From: Marinomonas phaeophyticola
GTDB taxonomy: Bacteria > Pseudomonadota > Gammaproteobacteria > Pseudomonadales > Marinomonadaceae
Direction of reading: 5' to 3'
Assembly: GCF_026966905.1 (NCBI RefSeq)
Contig: NZ_JAPUBN010000006.1
Span: 186,001 to 250,000, forward strand
DNA length: 64,000 nt
This document shows, in pieces, positions 19,591 to 29,774 of this stretch. Position numbers and translations under genes: made by a program. The notes beneath the pieces were generated by a model, which was given only the letters and a program-made list of their open reading frames with translations, was not told the origin of the DNA and did no database searches. How positions within the stretch are numbered: the stretch's first letter is position 1; each line of letters starts with the position of its first letter.

Positions 19591-20718
19591 ATGTTTACCA
19601 CTCGTCCTAAAAAATTGTTTGTTGCTACCATGGCTGCAATCGCAGCAACAGCTGGTGCACAGCAAAGCATCGCAGCTGAAGGTATTACTATTTCACCAAT
19701 GGTAGGTCATTACAATTTTGCAGGCAGCCGAGATATCGATGACGATGCGCTTTTGTCTATTGCTTTGGGCTACCAGTTCGACAGCCCATGGGCGACTGAA
19801 TTAACATTGTTAACGGTTGATACTGAAAACTCGGCTAATACAGAAGTCGATCTTGATCAAGTTCGTTTAGATATGTTGTACCATTTAGAGACAAAAGGTG
19901 ACTTAACGCCTTACCTTGCTTTTGGCGCAGGTTACAACAAATATTCTGATGTTGTTGTTGATAATGAAGAGGCGATTATAAATGCAGGCTTTGGTGTTAA
20001 ATACGCACTAAATTCAAATTTAGCATTACGTGGTGATTTTCGTTTAATTGATAGCTTGGATGCTGAACGTATTGATACGGCTACTTCTGTTGGCTTATTT
20101 TATGCCTTTGGTGGCACTAAGAAAAAAATAGAGCCAGCACCTGTGGTTCAAAAGGTTGTTGTAGATAACGATGCTGATGGCGTAAATGATGAAATCGATC
20201 AGTGTTTAGACTCTCATAAAGCCGATATTGTAGATTTGAAAGGTTGTGCTTTAGATGATGATAAAGACGGTGTGATTAATCGTTTAGATGAATGCCTTGA
20301 TACGGAAATGGGGGCGAAAGTTGATGCTAAAGGTTGTTATATTGAGTTGATTGAAACTCATACAGCACGCCTTGATGTGAATTTTGCAAAAAATTCTGCT
20401 GTTGTTGATAAGCAATATTATGGTGAAATTGAAGGTATTGCTAAATTCTTAACTGAATACCCAAAAACGGATGTAGTGATTGAAGGTCATACAGACGATA
20501 GTGGTAAAGCTGAATATAATCAGAACCTATCTGAACAACGTGCACTTGCTATCTCTGAAATTCTAGTAAATGAATTTTCAGTATCTCAAGAGCGAGTTAG
20601 TGTTGTAGGCTACGGTGAAAGCAAGCCTTTAGTTGAAAACACTACTGAAGAAAACCGTATTAAAAATCGTAGAGTGGTTGCTGTAGTAACAGCGCAAGTA
20701 AAAACAATTGCTAAATAA
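19591..20718 (+). CDS. OmpA-family outer membrane protein with TSP3-like repeats
   Basis: 375 aa from the ATG at 19591, preceded by TGGAG; an earlier in-frame start would bury the signal peptide. Signal peptide about 1-28 (A-A-I-A-A-T-A-G-A-Q-Q-S-I-A-A-E). Residues about 30-175 form an OmpA-like 8-strand barrel. At about 190-250 two calcium-binding thrombospondin-3-like repeats (D-N-D-A-D-G-V-N-D, D-D-D-K-D-G-V-I-N) link to an OmpA/MotB peptidoglycan-binding domain (G-H-T-D-D-S-G, N-x-x-L-S-E-Q-R-A). It likely tethers the outer membrane to the cell wall. A strong terminator follows. Confidence 0.93.
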   Translation: MFTTRPKKLFVATMAAIAATAGAQQSIAAEGITISPMVGHYNFAGSRDIDDDALLSIALGYQFDSPWATELTLLTVDTENSANTEVDLDQVRLDMLYHLETKGDLTPYLAFGAGYNKYSDVVVDNEEAIINAGFGVKYALNSNLALRGDFRLIDSLDAERIDTATSVGLFYAFGGTKKKIEPAPVVQKVVVDNDADGVNDEIDQCLDSHKADIVDLKGCALDDDKDGVINRLDECLDTEMGAKVDAKGCYIELIETHTARLDVNFAKNSAVVDKQYYGEIEGIAKFLTEYPKTDVVIEGHTDDSGKAEYNQNLSEQRALAISEILVNEFSVSQERVSVVGYGESKPLVENTTEENRIKNRRVVAVVTAQVKTIAK

Positions 20719-20740
20719 GTAACCTGTAGCAATATCAGAG

Positions 20741-20772
20741 GCGCAGTCTAGAAGTAGATTGCGCTTTTTTTA
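20741..20772 (+). terminator. Rho-independent terminator after the OmpA-family gene
   Basis: GCGCAGTCT / AGATTGCGC (one wobble pair) with a 6-nt loop, followed by seven or more T. Confidence 0.85.
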
Positions 20773-20876
20773 TGGGTTTTTATTATGGCGCTTGTTAACT
20801 ATTTTGAAGATCCCATGTTTTGAAGAGTCTATTCACTAAGCATTCACGAAATTAATCGGGTTTAATCATATTTAAC

Positions 20877-20918
20877 TTTACATACGAAATATCATATATA
20901 TAATATTTCGTATGTAAA
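20877..20918. promoter_or_regulatory. Palindromic operator of the arsenic operon (probable ArsR site)
   Basis: Perfect 16-bp arms TTTACATACGAAATAT (20877-20892) and ATATTTCGTATGTAAA (20903-20918) around a 10-nt AT-rich centre, ending 16 nt before the GTG start of the arsC-arsR fusion gene. ArsR-family repressors bind such palindromes over the promoter and release on arsenite. Binding here is inferred. Confidence 0.75.
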
Positions 20919-20934
20919 TTAATGGCTATTTATC

Positions 20935-21738
20935 GTGAAAGCAACCCAAAAATCCACAATTTTATTTCTTTGTACTGGTAACTCAGCGAGATCCCAAATG
21001 GCTGAAGCTCTCCTTAAGCATAAGGCGGGTGATGCGTTTGATGTAGTGAGTGCCGGTACGCACCCTGAAGATATCGATCGACGTACTATTGAAGCGATAT
21101 CGGAATTCGGCCTAAATACAAACGGATTAACGTCGAAGAGCGTAACAGTATTTGAAAATCAAGAATTTGATTACGTGATAACGCTGTGTAACAAAGCGAG
21201 TGACGAATGCCGAAGCTATCCTAATGCAAAGAAGCAACTTGCTTGGGATTTTCCTGATCCTAAGTCTCGATCTGGGAATAAACCCTTTTCAATGACATTA
21301 AATGAATTAAATAGTCGCCTGTCGATGTTTCTTTTGGTTGAAGGGAGAGGGGCGACTCACTCTGATGAGGAAAGTGATCAGAGTCATTCTATTGACCCCA
21401 TTACTTTGTATAAGTGTTTAACGGATTCTATTCGTTTAAAAACGGTCATGTTAACTCACTATCATGGCGAGTTATGTGTGTGTGAGTTAATGGAATCAAT
21501 GGATGAAACTAGTCAGCCAAAGGTCTCACGTAATCTTGCTGTATTAAAAAAAGCTGGGGTAATTACCGATAGGAAGCACGGTCAATGGGTGTTTTATCGT
21601 ATTAACCCAGAGCTACCTCTGTGGGCCAAATCCGTACTGTCTCAAACAACAGAAAATAATATACCGATCATCGAAAATGAACTTCGGCGCTTAGCGAATA
21701 TGAAAAATAGACCGGATAAATCCAGTTTCTGCAAATAA
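20935..21738 (+). CDS. ArsC-ArsR fusion: thioredoxin-type arsenate reductase joined to an arsenite-sensing repressor
   Basis: 267 aa, GTG start. Residues 1-135 are a low-molecular-weight phosphatase-like arsenate reductase with C13-T-G-N-S-A-R19-S and the two relay cysteines C85 and C92 (T-L-C-N-K-A-S-D-E-C). Residues about 150-250 are an ArsR winged helix with the metal-binding E-L-C-V-C-E-L motif (Cys near 181 and 183) and the recognition helix Q-P-K-V-S-R-N-L-A-V-L. One polypeptide therefore reduces arsenate and senses the arsenite formed. It is first in the operon, just after a perfect palindrome, so it is probably autoregulated. Confidence 0.9.
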   Translation: MKATQKSTILFLCTGNSARSQMAEALLKHKAGDAFDVVSAGTHPEDIDRRTIEAISEFGLNTNGLTSKSVTVFENQEFDYVITLCNKASDECRSYPNAKKQLAWDFPDPKSRSGNKPFSMTLNELNSRLSMFLLVEGRGATHSDEESDQSHSIDPITLYKCLTDSIRLKTVMLTHYHGELCVCELMESMDETSQPKVSRNLAVLKKAGVITDRKHGQWVFYRINPELPLWAKSVLSQTTENNIPIIENELRRLANMKNRPDKSSFCK

Positions 21739-21749
21739 GGGAGTGAATA

Positions 21750-22766
21750 ATGGGTATCTTTGAGCGCTACTTATCGCTTTGGGTTGGTTTAAGCATCTTG
21801 CTAGGAGTACTGCTAGGGTTATGGCAGCCCACTTTGTTTCAAATGATAGCCAATCTTGAGATTGCACACGTTAATGTCGTGGTCGCCGTTTTTATCTGGG
21901 TGATGATTTACCCTATGATGGTTCAAATCGATTTCTCAGCGATAAAAGACGTGGGTAAAAACCCTAATGGTTTGTTGCTAACGGTGATTATTAATTGGCT
22001 TATTAAACCTTTTACTATGGCTGCTCTTGGTTGGTTATTTTTTAACGTGCTGTTTGTGGATTTGGTTGACCCCGTATCGGCACAAGAATACATAGCAGGT
22101 ATGATTCTGCTAGGCGTCGCGCCTTGTACGGCAATGGTGTTTGTATGGTCACAGTTAACGAAAGGCGACCCTAACTACACGTTAATTCAAGTGTCCGTAA
22201 ATGATGTCATTATGATCTTTGCGTTTGCTCCCATTACTGCTTTTTTACTTGGGGTGAGTGATATACAAGTGCCGTGGGGAACTCTGCTAATTTCTGTCTT
22301 ACTTTATGTGCTATTACCTTTAATAGTCGGTGTAGTGACGCGTATGCGATTGGATAGACAACAAAACACTCTTGCTTTAACGCATCTGCTATCAAGATTA
22401 AAGCCTTGGTCGGTTGTTGGATTGTTGGCCACGGTTATTTTATTGTTTGGCTTCCAAGCAAATACCATAGTATCTGAACCGGCCATTATAGGTTTAATTG
22501 CCATTCCTTTAATTATCCAAACTTATGGTATTTTTGCCATTGCCTATTTCATAGCAAAGAGAATGAAATTACCTCATAACATTGCCGCCCCAGCGAGTTT
22601 AATCGGGACGTCAAATTTCTTTGAACTGGCTGTGGCGGTTGCCATTTCTCTATTTGGACTGCACTCAGGGGCGGCGCTAGCGACTGTGGTTGGGGTGCTT
22701 GTTGAGGTGCCTATTATGCTTTCGCTGGTTGCGTTTATTAATCGTACCCAACATTGGTTTAGGTAA
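21750..22766 (+). CDS. acr3: ACR3-family arsenite efflux transporter
   Basis: 338 aa, about ten membrane helices. ACR3 features include the M-V-Q-I-D-F region and the [13 protein letters not shown] segment with the conserved Cys of the family. It exports arsenite across the inner membrane using the proton motive force. Starts 11 nt after the arsC-arsR fusion with AGGGAG upstream. Often labelled arsB in databases, although it is unrelated to the E. coli ArsB family. Confidence 0.93.
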   Translation: MGIFERYLSLWVGLSILLGVLLGLWQPTLFQMIANLEIAHVNVVVAVFIWVMIYPMMVQIDFSAIKDVGKNPNGLLLTVIINWLIKPFTMAALGWLFFNVLFVDLVDPVSAQEYIAGMILLGVAPCTAMVFVWSQLTKGDPNYTLIQVSVNDVIMIFAFAPITAFLLGVSDIQVPWGTLLISVLLYVLLPLIVGVVTRMRLDRQQNTLALTHLLSRLKPWSVVGLLATVILLFGFQANTIVSEPAIIGLIAIPLIIQTYGIFAIAYFIAKRMKLPHNIAAPASLIGTSNFFELAVAVAISLFGLHSGAALATVVGVLVEVPIMLSLVAFINRTQHWFR

Positions 22767-22799
22767 AAATTCACTTCATTATTTATATAGGACAGACTG

Positions 22800-23810
22800 A
22801 TGACAATTAAAATAGGTATTAATGGTTTTGGCCGTATGGGGCGTTTATCTATGCGTGCTGCGTTTGATTGGGATGACATTGAGATCGTGCATATCAATGA
22901 TCCAGCAGCTAATGCAGAAACACTGGCTCATTTAATGACATTTGATTCCGTACATGGTCGTTGGCATCATGACGTAACACATGATGGTGATCGCATGATG
23001 ATTCAAGGTAAAACCATTCCTTGTACACAAAACACGATTATTGAAGACACAGATTGGTCTGATTGCGATGTAGTAATCGAGGCCTCGGGCAAAATGAAAT
23101 CAAAGGCGTTATTGCAGGCTTACTTGGATCAAGAGGTAAAGAGAGTGGTTGTCACCGCTCCAGTAAAAGAAGAGGGTGTGCTAAATGTTGTTATGGGAGT
23201 GAATGATGCTCTATATGACAAATCGACACATTCTATTGTAACAGCGGCCTCCTGTACCACTAATTGCCTAGCGCCAGTTGTAAAAGTGCTGCAAGAAAAG
23301 ATTGGTATTAAGCATGGGTCAATGACCACTATTCATGACATCACTAATACTCAAACCATCCTTGATGCTCCTCATAAGGATCTGCGCCGTGCTCGGGCAT
23401 GTGGCATGAGTTTAATTCCCACTACGACCGGATCCGCGACAGCAATTACACATATCTTTCCAGAATTAAAAGGAAAGTTAAATGGTCACGCGATACGGAT
23501 ACCTTTAGCGAACGCCTCTATTACTGATTGTGTGTTTGAGCTAAAACGCGAAACCAGTGTCGAAGAGGTCAATCAAATCCTAAAACACGCGGCCGAAAAT
23601 GAGTTGCAAGGCATTATGGGTTATGAAGAGCGCCCATTGGTGTCTATTGATTACCGAACGGATCCGCGATCAAGTATTGTTGATGCCTTATCTACTATGG
23701 TGGTTAATAATACTCAAGTTAAGCTTTATGTTTGGTATGACAATGAATGGGGTTATGCAAATAGAACGGCTGAATTAGCTCGCATGGTTGGTTTGGCAGA
23801 TAAGGATTGA
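22800..23810 (+). CDS. ArsJ-associated glyceraldehyde-3-phosphate dehydrogenase
   Basis: 336 aa. NAD-binding [10 protein letters not shown] at 6-15 and catalytic C152 in S-C-T-T-N-C-L. In arsenic operons this type of GAPDH forms 1-arseno-3-phosphoglycerate from glyceraldehyde-3-phosphate and arsenate, which the ArsJ carrier then exports. The start of arsJ follows directly after its stop, which supports that role over glycolysis. Confidence 0.93.
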   Translation: MTIKIGINGFGRMGRLSMRAAFDWDDIEIVHINDPAANAETLAHLMTFDSVHGRWHHDVTHDGDRMMIQGKTIPCTQNTIIEDTDWSDCDVVIEASGKMKSKALLQAYLDQEVKRVVVTAPVKEEGVLNVVMGVNDALYDKSTHSIVTAASCTTNCLAPVVKVLQEKIGIKHGSMTTIHDITNTQTILDAPHKDLRRARACGMSLIPTTTGSATAITHIFPELKGKLNGHAIRIPLANASITDCVFELKRETSVEEVNQILKHAAENELQGIMGYEERPLVSIDYRTDPRSSIVDALSTMVVNNTQVKLYVWYDNEWGYANRTAELARMVGLADKD

Positions 23811-23816
23811 TTGCTG

Positions 23817-25040
23817 ATGGCCAATTTTTCGCTCAAGAAACGAATACCTCAATTATCTGATTCAATTAAACAGTACTTGATCATAACAGGTAATTACTGG
23901 GCATTTACGTTAACCGATGGTGCACTGAGAATGCTGGTGGTTCTGTATTTTCACCAGCTAGGCTACAGCCCTATTAATATCGCCATGTTGTTTTTGTTCT
24001 ATGAAATATTTGGCGTAATAACAAACTTGGTTGGTGGCTGGCTGGGAGCAAGACTTGGCTTAAATAAAACCATGAACATTGGCTTAGCAATGCAAATAGT
24101 CGCATTGGGTATGTTGGCGGTTCCTGCCGATCTGCTGAGTGTTGTGTATGTCATGGTGGCCCAAGCGCTGTCCGGTATTGCTAAAGATTTAAATAAAATG
24201 AGTGCAAAAAGCGCTATTAAGCTATTGGTGCCGGAAGGTGCTGAAGGCAAACTCTACCAATGGATAGCCATTCTTACAGGCTCTAAGAATGCTTTAAAAG
24301 GAATTGGCTTTTTTCTTGGTGGTCTGTTGCTTACCTTGCTGGAGTTTAAAGGCGCTGTGTTGTTGATGGCTGGGTTGCTTAGTCTAGTGTGGCTATTCAG
24401 TTTGTTTTCATTGAAAGAGGATTTGGGTAAGGCCAAAAGCAAACCTAAATTTAAAGAACTATTCTCCAAAAGCCAGTCAATTAATATTCTATCTGCCGCA
24501 AGAATGTTTTTGTTTGGTGCCAGAGATGTTTGGTTTGTGGTTGCCCTGCCAGTCTTTCTTGCAGTGACTTTTCGCTGGGATCATTGGTGGGTAGGTGGCT
24601 TTATGGCAAGCTGGGTTATTGGTTATGGAATCATTCAGTCTATCGCGCCTTATCTAACCGGTAAAAAACAAGGCAAGGTGCCTTCGGGTAAGGCTGCTGC
24701 GTTTTGGGCTGGCTACTTAACCATTATTCCTGCAATGATTGCACTCTGCCTGCACTTTGATTTTTATATTCAAGCTTCGATTGTTATTGGGTTATTAATA
24801 TTCGGTGCGGTTTTTGCCGTAAACTCCTCTTTGCATAGTTATCTAATTGTTCGTTATGCCGGCAGGGATGGTGTTTCCCTAGATGTGGGTTTTTACTATA
24901 TGGCAAATGCCATGGGTAGGCTGATTGGCACAGTGCTTTCTGGATGGGTTTATCAGGTGTACGGTCTTGAGGCTTGCTTATGGATATCGGCTGCATTTAT
25001 CGCCACAGCCGGTTTACTTTCTTTAAAGTTGCCTAAGTGA
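23817..25040 (+). CDS. arsJ: Organoarsenical efflux MFS transporter ArsJ
   Basis: 407 aa from the ATG at 23817, which has AAGGAT nine bases upstream; a TTG at 23811 is possible. Twelve predicted helices of the major facilitator type, with N-Y-W-A-F-T-L-T-D-G-A-L-R-M-L near the start as in ArsJ. It exports 1-arseno-3-phosphoglycerate made by the upstream GAPDH, so the pair gives arsenate resistance independent of ArsC. Last gene of the arsenic operon. Confidence 0.93.
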   Translation: MANFSLKKRIPQLSDSIKQYLIITGNYWAFTLTDGALRMLVVLYFHQLGYSPINIAMLFLFYEIFGVITNLVGGWLGARLGLNKTMNIGLAMQIVALGMLAVPADLLSVVYVMVAQALSGIAKDLNKMSAKSAIKLLVPEGAEGKLYQWIAILTGSKNALKGIGFFLGGLLLTLLEFKGAVLLMAGLLSLVWLFSLFSLKEDLGKAKSKPKFKELFSKSQSINILSAARMFLFGARDVWFVVALPVFLAVTFRWDHWWVGGFMASWVIGYGIIQSIAPYLTGKKQGKVPSGKAAAFWAGYLTIIPAMIALCLHFDFYIQASIVIGLLIFGAVFAVNSSLHSYLIVRYAGRDGVSLDVGFYYMANAMGRLIGTVLSGWVYQVYGLEACLWISAAFIATAGLLSLKLPK

Positions 25041-25162
25041 ATAAGCGATTCACTCTATCGTTAGCTATTTTATGGAGAAATTATAGCCATCTGTCGATGT
25101 AGAGGAATATTTAACCTGTACAGATGGCTTTAGTGTAATACCATGATGAAAATTCTGCCTGA

Positions 25163-27400
25163 TTACAGGCTAGTCGTCGCAGTTAAAGAAAATTCCATTT
25201 TTCTTAATCGTGCATCCACCGCTTTTAGGGCCACGTTAACCTTATCTCCTAGAGAAAATTTCTGAGTACCATTAATCCATTTTTGGGTAGATGCATCATA
25301 TTCAAATTCTCCTTGGCTAAAGCTAGATACGGGGACTAACCCTTCTGCTCCTGTAGAATTTAGTTCAACAAAAAAGCCGAAACGAGTAACACCGGACACG
25401 GTTGCATCAAATGATTCTCCGACAAATTTGCTCATGTAATTACACTTCAAAGCATGCTCAACTTCGCGGCTGATATGATTGGCTTGACGTGATTGGACTG
25501 AACAATGGGCACTGAGTTTGTCGATGGCATTAACGTCATAGGGGTAGGTTTTCTTTGGCAATGATTGGCTAGATAAACGATCCAACTTTAGGTAACGTAG
25601 AACTTTACTGAGTCCATTAGTGCCTTTAGCGTTTATTTTAGCTCTAATGGCTCTGTGTGTAATAAGGTCTGGATAGCGTCGAATTGGAGAGGTGAAATGT
25701 GCGTAAGCCTCGTATGCTAACCCAAAGTGACCTTGATTGTTGGCTGAATATTCTGCCTGGCTTTGAGATCGCAGAAGTAATGTTCGGATAGCGCTCACAT
25801 CTGAGTGATTGGCAATTTTTGTTAACAGTTCATTGTAGTGATGTGCTGTTGGTTTATCCCCGCCACCGAGTTGCAGTCCTTTATCAGCTAACAGCGCACG
25901 CAGTACGGTCAGTTTTTTTATCTGAGGTCCTGCATGTATTCGAAATAGCCCTGGTATTTTATGTTTGTCTAAAAATTGCGCTGTCGCCACGTTAGCGCAC
26001 AACATAAATTCTTCAATCATTCGATGTGCATCATTACGCTTGACAGTATGTATGCTCGCAATCTTGCTGTGCTTATTCAGATTGAGTTTCAATTCACGTG
26101 TTTCAAACTCAATTGCACCTCTTAATTTACGGGCACTCATTAAAGTTTTATAAAGAGTATGAAGATTTTTTACATGCGGCATAATCTCTGGAGTGGATTC
26201 GATGAGTTTTTGCGTGACTTTGGATCTTGCCTTTGCCACGAGTGCATAAGCTTGATCGTAGGTGAGTCTGGCATGAGAATGGATTAAGCCTTCAGAAAAA
26301 GCGGACTTTGTTACAATGCCATCTGTATTAATCGTCATTTCGCACACAAGAGCCAGTCTATCTTCATTCGGTTTTAAAGAGCAAAGGCCATTGGACAAGG
26401 CTTCTGGTAACATTGGAATAACCAATCCAGGACAGTAGATCGATGTCGCACGTTCTTGAGCTTCACAATCTAAAGCGTCGTTTGGTTTTACATAATGTGA
26501 TACATCTGCAATAGCAACCAATAATCTCCAATTACCATCTTCTTGCCTTTCACAATAAACGGCATCATCAAAATCTTTTGCGTCAGCCCCATCGATAGTA
26601 ACAAAAGGTAAGTGACGATAGTCGACTCTCGCTGCTTTATCTTTGTTAAGTACGCTATTTCCTAGCGATTGAGCTTGCTCAATTACTGTATTGCTCCATT
26701 GATCGGAGATGCCGTGGCGGCGTAAAGCAAGCTTGGTTTCTAAGCCGGAGGAGTTTGGTAGGCCAAGTAATTCTGTTACCCGCACCTTGGTTGCATGCTG
26801 ATAGGAAGGATAGTGGGTTATTAGGGTATTTACATATAGACCAACATTCTCTGCTAGCAATGTACGATCATCGACTAGTATCTTTTGAGGGATCTGATTG
26901 TTATCAGGAATCAAAACGAACTCTTTGCCCTGGCGTTTTAATAGTCCCACTATATGAGTGGTGTTTCTTTCTATAACCTTGATAAGCTTGTTATAAGAGT
27001 GCTTACCGCCTTCTTGCTCAATTAATACTTGAACAAGATCGCCATCAAAAACATGTGTCAGTTGGTTTTTTGTTAGAAATAGATCTTTTTCTGTCTTGCT
27101 GTGACTGACAAAGCCAAATCCATCAGGGTGAATGCTGATTTTGCCACTAACAAGTTGTTCTTGCGTAATGAGCTGATAGCTTTTGCGTTGATTAAATATC
27201 AGCTGGCCATCTCTCTCCATGGCACGTAAGCGTCGTCTTAATGCTTCTTTTTGATCTGGGCTTTTTAGATCTAAGGCTCGAGCGATTTGCTCGCGATCCA
27301 GTTGTTTTTTCATTTTTCCGAAAAGGCTGAGAATGAACTCACGGCCTGGAATAGGGTTGTCATAGGGGTGAATTGACGATGATTGTACGGATGAATTCAA
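25163..27400 (-). CDS. rnr: Ribonuclease R family 3'-5' exoribonuclease
   Basis: 745 aa. N-terminal winged helix (L-D-R-E-Q-I-A-R-A-L), cold-shock domains with G-F-G-F-V-like G-F-G-F-V-S-H, RNB catalytic domain with the metal-binding D-G-A-D-A-K-D-F-D-D-A-V, and a C-terminal S1 domain (G-F-F-V-E-L). It degrades structured RNA processively. It is shorter than E. coli RNase R (813 aa) because the Lys-rich tail after S1 is missing; the N-terminal winged helix favours RNase R over RNase II. A cold-shock gene lies just upstream on the same strand, in line with the cold-induced role of RNase R. Confidence 0.9.
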   Translation of the reverse strand: MNSSVQSSSIHPYDNPIPGREFILSLFGKMKKQLDREQIARALDLKSPDQKEALRRRLRAMERDGQLIFNQRKSYQLITQEQLVSGKISIHPDGFGFVSHSKTEKDLFLTKNQLTHVFDGDLVQVLIEQEGGKHSYNKLIKVIERNTTHIVGLLKRQGKEFVLIPDNNQIPQKILVDDRTLLAENVGLYVNTLITHYPSYQHATKVRVTELLGLPNSSGLETKLALRRHGISDQWSNTVIEQAQSLGNSVLNKDKAARVDYRHLPFVTIDGADAKDFDDAVYCERQEDGNWRLLVAIADVSHYVKPNDALDCEAQERATSIYCPGLVIPMLPEALSNGLCSLKPNEDRLALVCEMTINTDGIVTKSAFSEGLIHSHARLTYDQAYALVAKARSKVTQKLIESTPEIMPHVKNLHTLYKTLMSARKLRGAIEFETRELKLNLNKHSKIASIHTVKRNDAHRMIEEFMLCANVATAQFLDKHKIPGLFRIHAGPQIKKLTVLRALLADKGLQLGGGDKPTAHHYNELLTKIANHSDVSAIRTLLLRSQSQAEYSANNQGHFGLAYEAYAHFTSPIRRYPDLITHRAIRAKINAKGTNGLSKVLRYLKLDRLSSQSLPKKTYPYDVNAIDKLSAHCSVQSRQANHISREVEHALKCNYMSKFVGESFDATVSGVTRFGFFVELNSTGAEGLVPVSSFSQGEFEYDASTQKWINGTQKFSLGDKVNVALKAVDARLRKMEFSLTATTSL

Positions 27401-27564
27401 ATTAATAAAGCTCTCTAGAGCCGCTCATCGCATTTACTGTGTATCTTAAACTAGGAATATAAATAAACTCAATATTGGGAAAGATAAATGGAAATAACGC
27501 GTAGGGCGGGAATGACTCAATAATGGAGTCGGGTATAAAAAAGGGGGTATAAAGTGCAAAGACT

Positions 27565-27590
27565 CCCACTCACATATCAATATGAGTGGG
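27565..27590. terminator. Hairpin between the cold-shock gene and rnr
   Basis: Arms CCCACTCA (27565-27572) and TGAGTGGG (27583-27590) with a 10-nt loop. It lies after the cold-shock gene on the minus strand, but the downstream minus-strand T-run is poor, so termination is only likely. Confidence 0.5.
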
Positions 27591-27627
27591 AAAATAACAC
27601 GCAATAAAGCGAATTAATAAAATGCTT

Positions 27628-27837
27628 TTAGATGCAAACGATGTTTTCTGCTTGAAGGCCTTTTTGACCTTGGGAAACAGTAAATTCTACGCGTTGGCCT
27701 TCAGCTAAGGTTTTAAAGCCGTCACCAGTAATGGCGCTGAAATGAGCAAAAACGTCAGGACCTGACTCTTGTTCAATAAAGCCAAAGCCTTTTGTTTCAT
27801 TAAACCATTTAACAGAACCAGTAGTTGTATTAGACAT
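27628..27837 (-). CDS. CspA-family cold-shock protein
   Basis: 69 aa. RNP1 K16-G-F-G-F-I and RNP2 D28-V-F-A-H-F are present, with G-S-V-K-W-F-N at the start. A single OB-fold that binds RNA/ssDNA and melts RNA structure. The long AT-rich gene-free stretch upstream leaves room for the long 5' leader typical of cold-inducible csp genes, but I cannot place the promoter. Confidence 0.95.
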   Translation of the reverse strand: MSNTTTGSVKWFNETKGFGFIEQESGPDVFAHFSAITGDGFKTLAEGQRVEFTVSQGQKGLQAENIVCI

Positions 27838-28782
27838 AATAGATATCCTAGAAATTAATAAAAATTCGCCAAATAAAGGCGATTGAGCAAGAAGAAAATT
27901 AATATTTAACTGAGGATAACGCGGAGAATTATTACTAATAACAACGAGGAATATACAAATAAACAGGGCTTTCTCTCAAGCCTGCAAGTATATTAACAGG
28001 AATAATAAATTACGCAAGCGATAAAAGCATTAAAGAGGAAATATACCTATAGGTTGCTGTATGAGTTGGAATGCCTGTCTACAATAGTGTGTCATATGAA
28101 TATTCTTTAAAATCATGCCCCACATATAAGGATCTTACGTATTTATACTTGAATGACTAAGAGGGTTCTTTAAGAGAGCGCTTGCTGCTGTTGAGTCTGA
28201 TATACCCTCTCTCTTTTCTTGGCTCTCTCTTCTTGGTCAATGTAAGTGATTCATTAAGATAGTAAAGATATTTAAATTATCTATTTTATCAAATTGGGTT
28301 TTGTCTTAGATGGTATGTATGTTTATGTTGTCTATGTGGCTAGAGTTTGTGGGATATTAGTCGAGGCTTAATAAGAAAGGGTATTGAGTCTGCTTTTTGA
28401 GATATTGATCTGACCAAAGACTCTCAAACATCCATCCCAGGATGAAGATTTGACTAATTGAAGGTTAAGTTAAATGTTTTCTATATAAGACTGAAGTCGG
28501 AGTATAAGCTTGCCATATTTGGGAATATACGAATAAGCTCTTATTATGAGACACGTAATTTTAAAATTTCTAGCTTGACTATGTCACATGAACTGTCAGA
28601 GTATGGGCAACCCCACCTTGTTTATTTATTAGAGCTTAATATTCCACGAGAATGCCTTCTAAGCAGTTGTTAGAATTGTGTTTGGGCCGCTCTTTGAACC
28701 GTTTCACCAGATATTCGTAAGGGGCGTGAATAATATTTTTGGATTATCTGTTGTCTTGATAGAAAGAATCGATTGACGAATC
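27838..28782. other. Gene-free stretch, 945 bp
   Basis: AT-rich DNA between the cold-shock gene and the GntR regulator. It would hold the cold-shock leader and promoter on the minus strand. A 71-codon frame at 28458-28673 has no recognisable motif and no ribosome site, and I do not call it a gene. Confidence 0.5.
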
Positions 28783-28797
28783 AAACATCATATGTTT
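28783..28797. promoter_or_regulatory. Operator AAACAT-CAT-ATGTTT before the GntR regulator gene
   Basis: A single 15-bp palindrome AAACATCATATGTTT ending 2 nt before the GTG of the regulator gene. The same motif recurs before dgoK, the cycloisomerase gene, the aldehyde dehydrogenase gene and the peptide-type ABC operon. Its position implies autoregulation by blocking transcription or initiation. Confidence 0.75.
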
Positions 28798-28799
28798 AA

Positions 28800-29540
28800 G
28801 TGTCTGCTATGAATGAATTACTATATTATGATTTAAAACAAACAGTAGGAATGGCTCCGAGCTTATCCACTCAAGTTGCCCGTGAACTAGGCCGTCGAAT
28901 AGTGTCGGGTACCTATGAGTCGGGGAGTTTGATTGATGATGAAACTGCATTAACCAAGCGTTATCAAGTTAGTAAAGTTGTTATAAGGGATGCTGTTAAA
29001 ATATTGGTTAGTAAAGGGTTATTGGATGTTCGTCGTGGTATTGGAACTAAAGTCCGCCCTCGAAATCATTGGGTCATTTGGGATGATGATGTCCTAGCAT
29101 GGCACTTGTCCGCTCCTCCAAATAAAGATTTTCTACGCCAGTTAATGGATATTCGTTTAGCTTTTGAGCCTAAAGCTGCCCGTTGGGCGGCTGAGAGAGC
29201 TAGTGAAGACGACTTGATTGAAATAGATAAAGCGTGTTCACAAATGGAAGGTGAGCATGGCTCTGTCGAAGACTTTATTGTTGCTGATGCTCATTTTCAT
29301 CGAGCCATCTTACTTGCTGCACACAACGAATTTTTGAAAGCGATGGAAGGTGTTATATATTCAGCTTTGTTGGTTAGTATTCGAATTACTAATACAGACC
29401 CAAGAAATAATGCTGATTCAGTTCCGTTTCATCGTGCTGTTTATGATGCTATTGCCTCTCGAGATGGCGATTTAGCTGAAAAACTTACCCAAAATCTGTT
29501 AGGTGATACAAAACATCGCTTATCAAATAATTTACCGTAA
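28800..29540 (+). CDS. FadR-subfamily GntR transcriptional regulator (sugar-acid type)
   Basis: 246 aa from GTG; an ATG at 28809 gives 243 aa. N-terminal GntR winged helix (A-R-E-L-G-R-R-I, then L-T-K-R-Y-Q-V-S-K-V-V-I-R-D-A-V) and a C-terminal FCD ligand domain (about 100-235) with the usual metal-binding acid/His set (D-A-H-F-H-R-A-I, F-H-R-A-V). W-V-I-W-D-D-D-V-L-A-W in the linker is typical of DgoR/ExuR-like regulators. It sits at the edge of the sugar-acid genes, and its own promoter carries the shared palindrome. The likely effector is a sugar acid or keto-deoxy sugar acid (inference). Confidence 0.88.
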   Translation: MSAMNELLYYDLKQTVGMAPSLSTQVARELGRRIVSGTYESGSLIDDETALTKRYQVSKVVIRDAVKILVSKGLLDVRRGIGTKVRPRNHWVIWDDDVLAWHLSAPPNKDFLRQLMDIRLAFEPKAARWAAERASEDDLIEIDKACSQMEGEHGSVEDFIVADAHFHRAILLAAHNEFLKAMEGVIYSALLVSIRITNTDPRNNADSVPFHRAVYDAIASRDGDLAEKLTQNLLGDTKHRLSNNLP

Positions 29541-29562
29541 AGCTATTCACGCGACTATAAAA

Positions 29563-29606
29563 TAACTACTAACAAATTTCGATAGTTGGTAGTTATCTCT
29601 TTTTTC
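29563..29606 (+). terminator. Rho-independent terminator between the GntR gene and dgoK
   Basis: Arms TAACTACTAAC (29563-29573) and GTTGGTAGTTA (29585-29595; one wobble) followed by TCTCTTTTTT. It ends the regulator transcript ahead of the convergent dgoK. Confidence 0.75.
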
Positions 29607-29774
29607 TTCTCTACTTTTTCAGTAATGACATTATTTTGTTAATCATATTTATATTAATAAATATTTGATGCTCAGTGGTGTATTAGGACTATTGAGTGAA
29701 GCTTTTATCATGGACAGCTTACAGTAATTCGTACTGTGCTAAAACTTATTATCTGAATTTAAGGTTAACACCCT

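Noticed and set aside
28458..28673. 71-codon open frame before the GntR gene
   Set aside because: No recognisable features and no ribosome site; AT-rich intergenic DNA often yields such frames.
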